Part shown: positions 5,296-5,928 of the stretch, in pieces
How the letters are laid out: the number at the start of each line of letters is the position of its first letter
Position numbering within the stretch: position 1 is the first letter of the stretch
Source of the DNA: Deltaproteobacteria bacterium
Lineage (GTDB): Bacteria > Desulfobacterota > Desulfobaccia > Desulfobaccales > 0-14-0-80-60-11
Length of the DNA: 5,928 bases
NCBI GenBank assembly: GCA_019308625.1
Contig: JAFDHU010000310.1
Coordinates: forward strand, 1-5,928
Reading direction: 5' to 3'
Made by a program: the position numbers and the translations under genes
Notes under the pieces: model-generated
Seen by the model: only the letters and a program-made list of their open reading frames with translations
What the model was told of the DNA's origin: nothing
Databases searched by the model: none

Positions 5296-5928
5296 CGTGG
5301 GGGAGGGGGCAGGGGGCTGTGCCCCCTGGCCCCCTCCCCCACCAACCTCCTCCAGCTCCCCCCTCTCCGGCCAGCGGCGGGTGAAGGTGCGTTCCAGCAG
5401 ATGGCAGGCCAGAAACAGCCAATTCTTCAGGGTAGTTCTGACATATCCCTCCGCAAGCCAGCGGCGGCCGGAGGTGGCCACCGGCGGCTTAACAAGCCGG
5501 AGGCGGGTGTGGCGCCTGAGGCGGAGCACCAGGTCCAGGTCTTCCGGGCGGCGGTGGGCATAGCCGCCCAGCTCCAAGAAGAGACTTCGGCGCACCGTCA
5601 GGGCTTGGTCGCCGTAAGGCAGGCCGAGAAGCCGGCCGCGCAGGTTGACCCCCCAGGCAATCACTCGAAAGACGGGCAGCTCCGGATACAGGGAAAAGAC
5701 GAAAGCCCCCGCGGCAAACTGCGGCTCCCGGACCAGGCGGCGGAGGGTATCCAGATGGTCGGACCCCAGCCGGGTGTCGGCATGGAGAAAGACCAAAAGC
5801 TCCCCCCGGGAGGCCAGCGCCCCGGCGTTCATCTGGCGGCCCCGTCCCCGGGCACAAGACAGCACCTGAACCCGGGGAAATCGGGCCGCCACCTCCGGGG
5901 TGCCGTCGGTGCTGCCGCCGTCGGCCAC
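5275..5928 (-). CDS. arsenosugar-associated family-2 glycosyltransferase, 5' partial
   Basis: This is a cytoplasmic GT-A fold (GT2) glycosyltransferase of the ArsS-associated type (TIGR04283), expected to transfer a sugar onto the arsenic-containing nucleoside-derived product; the acceptor is inferred from context. The gene enters from beyond the right edge: the first codons encode VADGGSTDGT, normally preceded by about 25-35 residues (initial strand and PxLNE). Counting from the window edge: nucleotide-binding D3 and D8, GRGRQMNAGA at 28-37, metal-binding FLHADT at 47-52, LPYGDQALTVRRSLF at 103-117, PEDLDLVLRLRR at 128-139 and TSGRRWLAEGYVRTTLKN. The family core appears to end near LLERTFTRRWPERG. 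The last residues (a run of Gly, then QGAQPPAPSPTPPPPTP) are encoded by the palindromic repeats at 5275-5342 and look acquired. It converges on arsS with 69 bases between stops. Its promoter is outside the window. Confidence 0.9.
   Translation of the reverse strand: MADGGSTDGTPEVAARFPRVQVLSCARGRGRQMNAGALASRGELLVFLHADTRLGSDHLDTLRRLVREPQFAAGAFVFSLYPELPVFRVIAWGVNLRGRLLGLPYGDQALTVRRSLFLELGGYAHRRPEDLDLVLRLRRHTRLRLVKPPVATSGRRWLAEGYVRTTLKNWLFLACHLLERTFTRRWPERGELEEVGGGGGQGAQPPAPSPTPPPPTP
5279..5316 (+). other. G-tract array with G-quadruplex potential
   Basis: On the + strand six tracts of four or five G are separated by loops of one to three bases: TT, A, CGT, A and CA. This satisfies the usual G-quadruplex pattern several times over. 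The + strand is the template of the - strand gene, and it would also be the RNA sequence of any arsS read-through transcript. The same bases take part in the inverted repeats, so hairpin and quadruplex would compete. Confidence 0.55.
5297..5342. repeat. third GC-rich inverted repeat with a 21-bp stem
   Basis: The left arm at 5297-5317 (GTGGGGGAGGGGGC, then AGGGGGC) pairs with the right arm at 5321-5342 (GCCCCCTGG, then CCCCCTCCCCCAC). There is a single bulged G (5328 or 5329) and a TGT loop at 5318-5320. It lies inside the last codons of the - strand gene and encodes part of its Gly/Pro tail. Together with its two neighbours it looks like a cluster of interspersed palindromic repeats of REP type. 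Confidence 0.6.

Noticed and set aside
5297..5869. + strand open frames opposite the glycosyltransferase
   Set aside because: They are Arg/Ser/Pro-rich shadows without motifs, while the - strand frame has clear GT2 motifs.

Overview
This window is a GC-rich bacterial fragment of about 6 kb. It carries four genes on the + strand and one convergent gene on the - strand. Codons end overwhelmingly in G or C, and that third-position bias is the main guide to true reading frames here. The first gene (NADH/FMN/iron-sulfur type) and the arsenosugar-type genes suggest a bacterium with anaerobic-style redox metabolism. A deltaproteobacterial or Desulfobacterota-like origin is a low-confidence guess; no marker gene is present to settle it.

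Layout. (1) Positions 1 to about 2725 or 2774 hold a large NuoE-NuoF fusion, cut by the window start. It has a thioredoxin-like [2Fe-2S] domain, an unidentified middle part, an NADH/FMN flavoprotein core, the [4Fe-4S] motif and an unidentified C-terminal extension. Its frame breaks just after the PNPV motif. (2) An AT-rich patch at about 2771-2810 holds a good sigma-70-type promoter. It precedes a 356-residue protein made of two near-duplicate GAF domains. (3) At 3967-4299 is a small AhpD/carboxymuconolactone-decarboxylase-like protein of the type found with ArsS (TIGR04169 type). (4) At 4313-5205 is the arsenosugar radical SAM enzyme ArsS (TIGR04167 type). Its reading frame is disrupted and about 20 residues are missing, including the expected TGGAPE region. 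(5) Running in from the right edge on the - strand is a family-2 glycosyltransferase of the type associated with ArsS (TIGR04283 type). The convergent junction at 5211-5342 is packed with three long GC-rich inverted repeats and a run of G-tracts.

How they fit together. Genes 3, 4 and 5 form a recognisable arsenosugar-type module. ArsS is reported to transfer the 5'-deoxyadenosyl group of SAM to a methylated arsenical. The glycosyltransferase and the AhpD-like protein are its usual companions. The GAF gene has its own promoter and only 70 bases separate it from gene 3, so it may be co-transcribed with the module. A regulatory link is inference only. The NuoEF-like gene is probably a separate unit.

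A caution: at least two, possibly three, frame breaks occur in otherwise well-conserved genes within about 2.2 kb. Sequencing or assembly error is at least as likely as real gene decay. I see no tRNA, rRNA, CRISPR array, transposase or attachment site.
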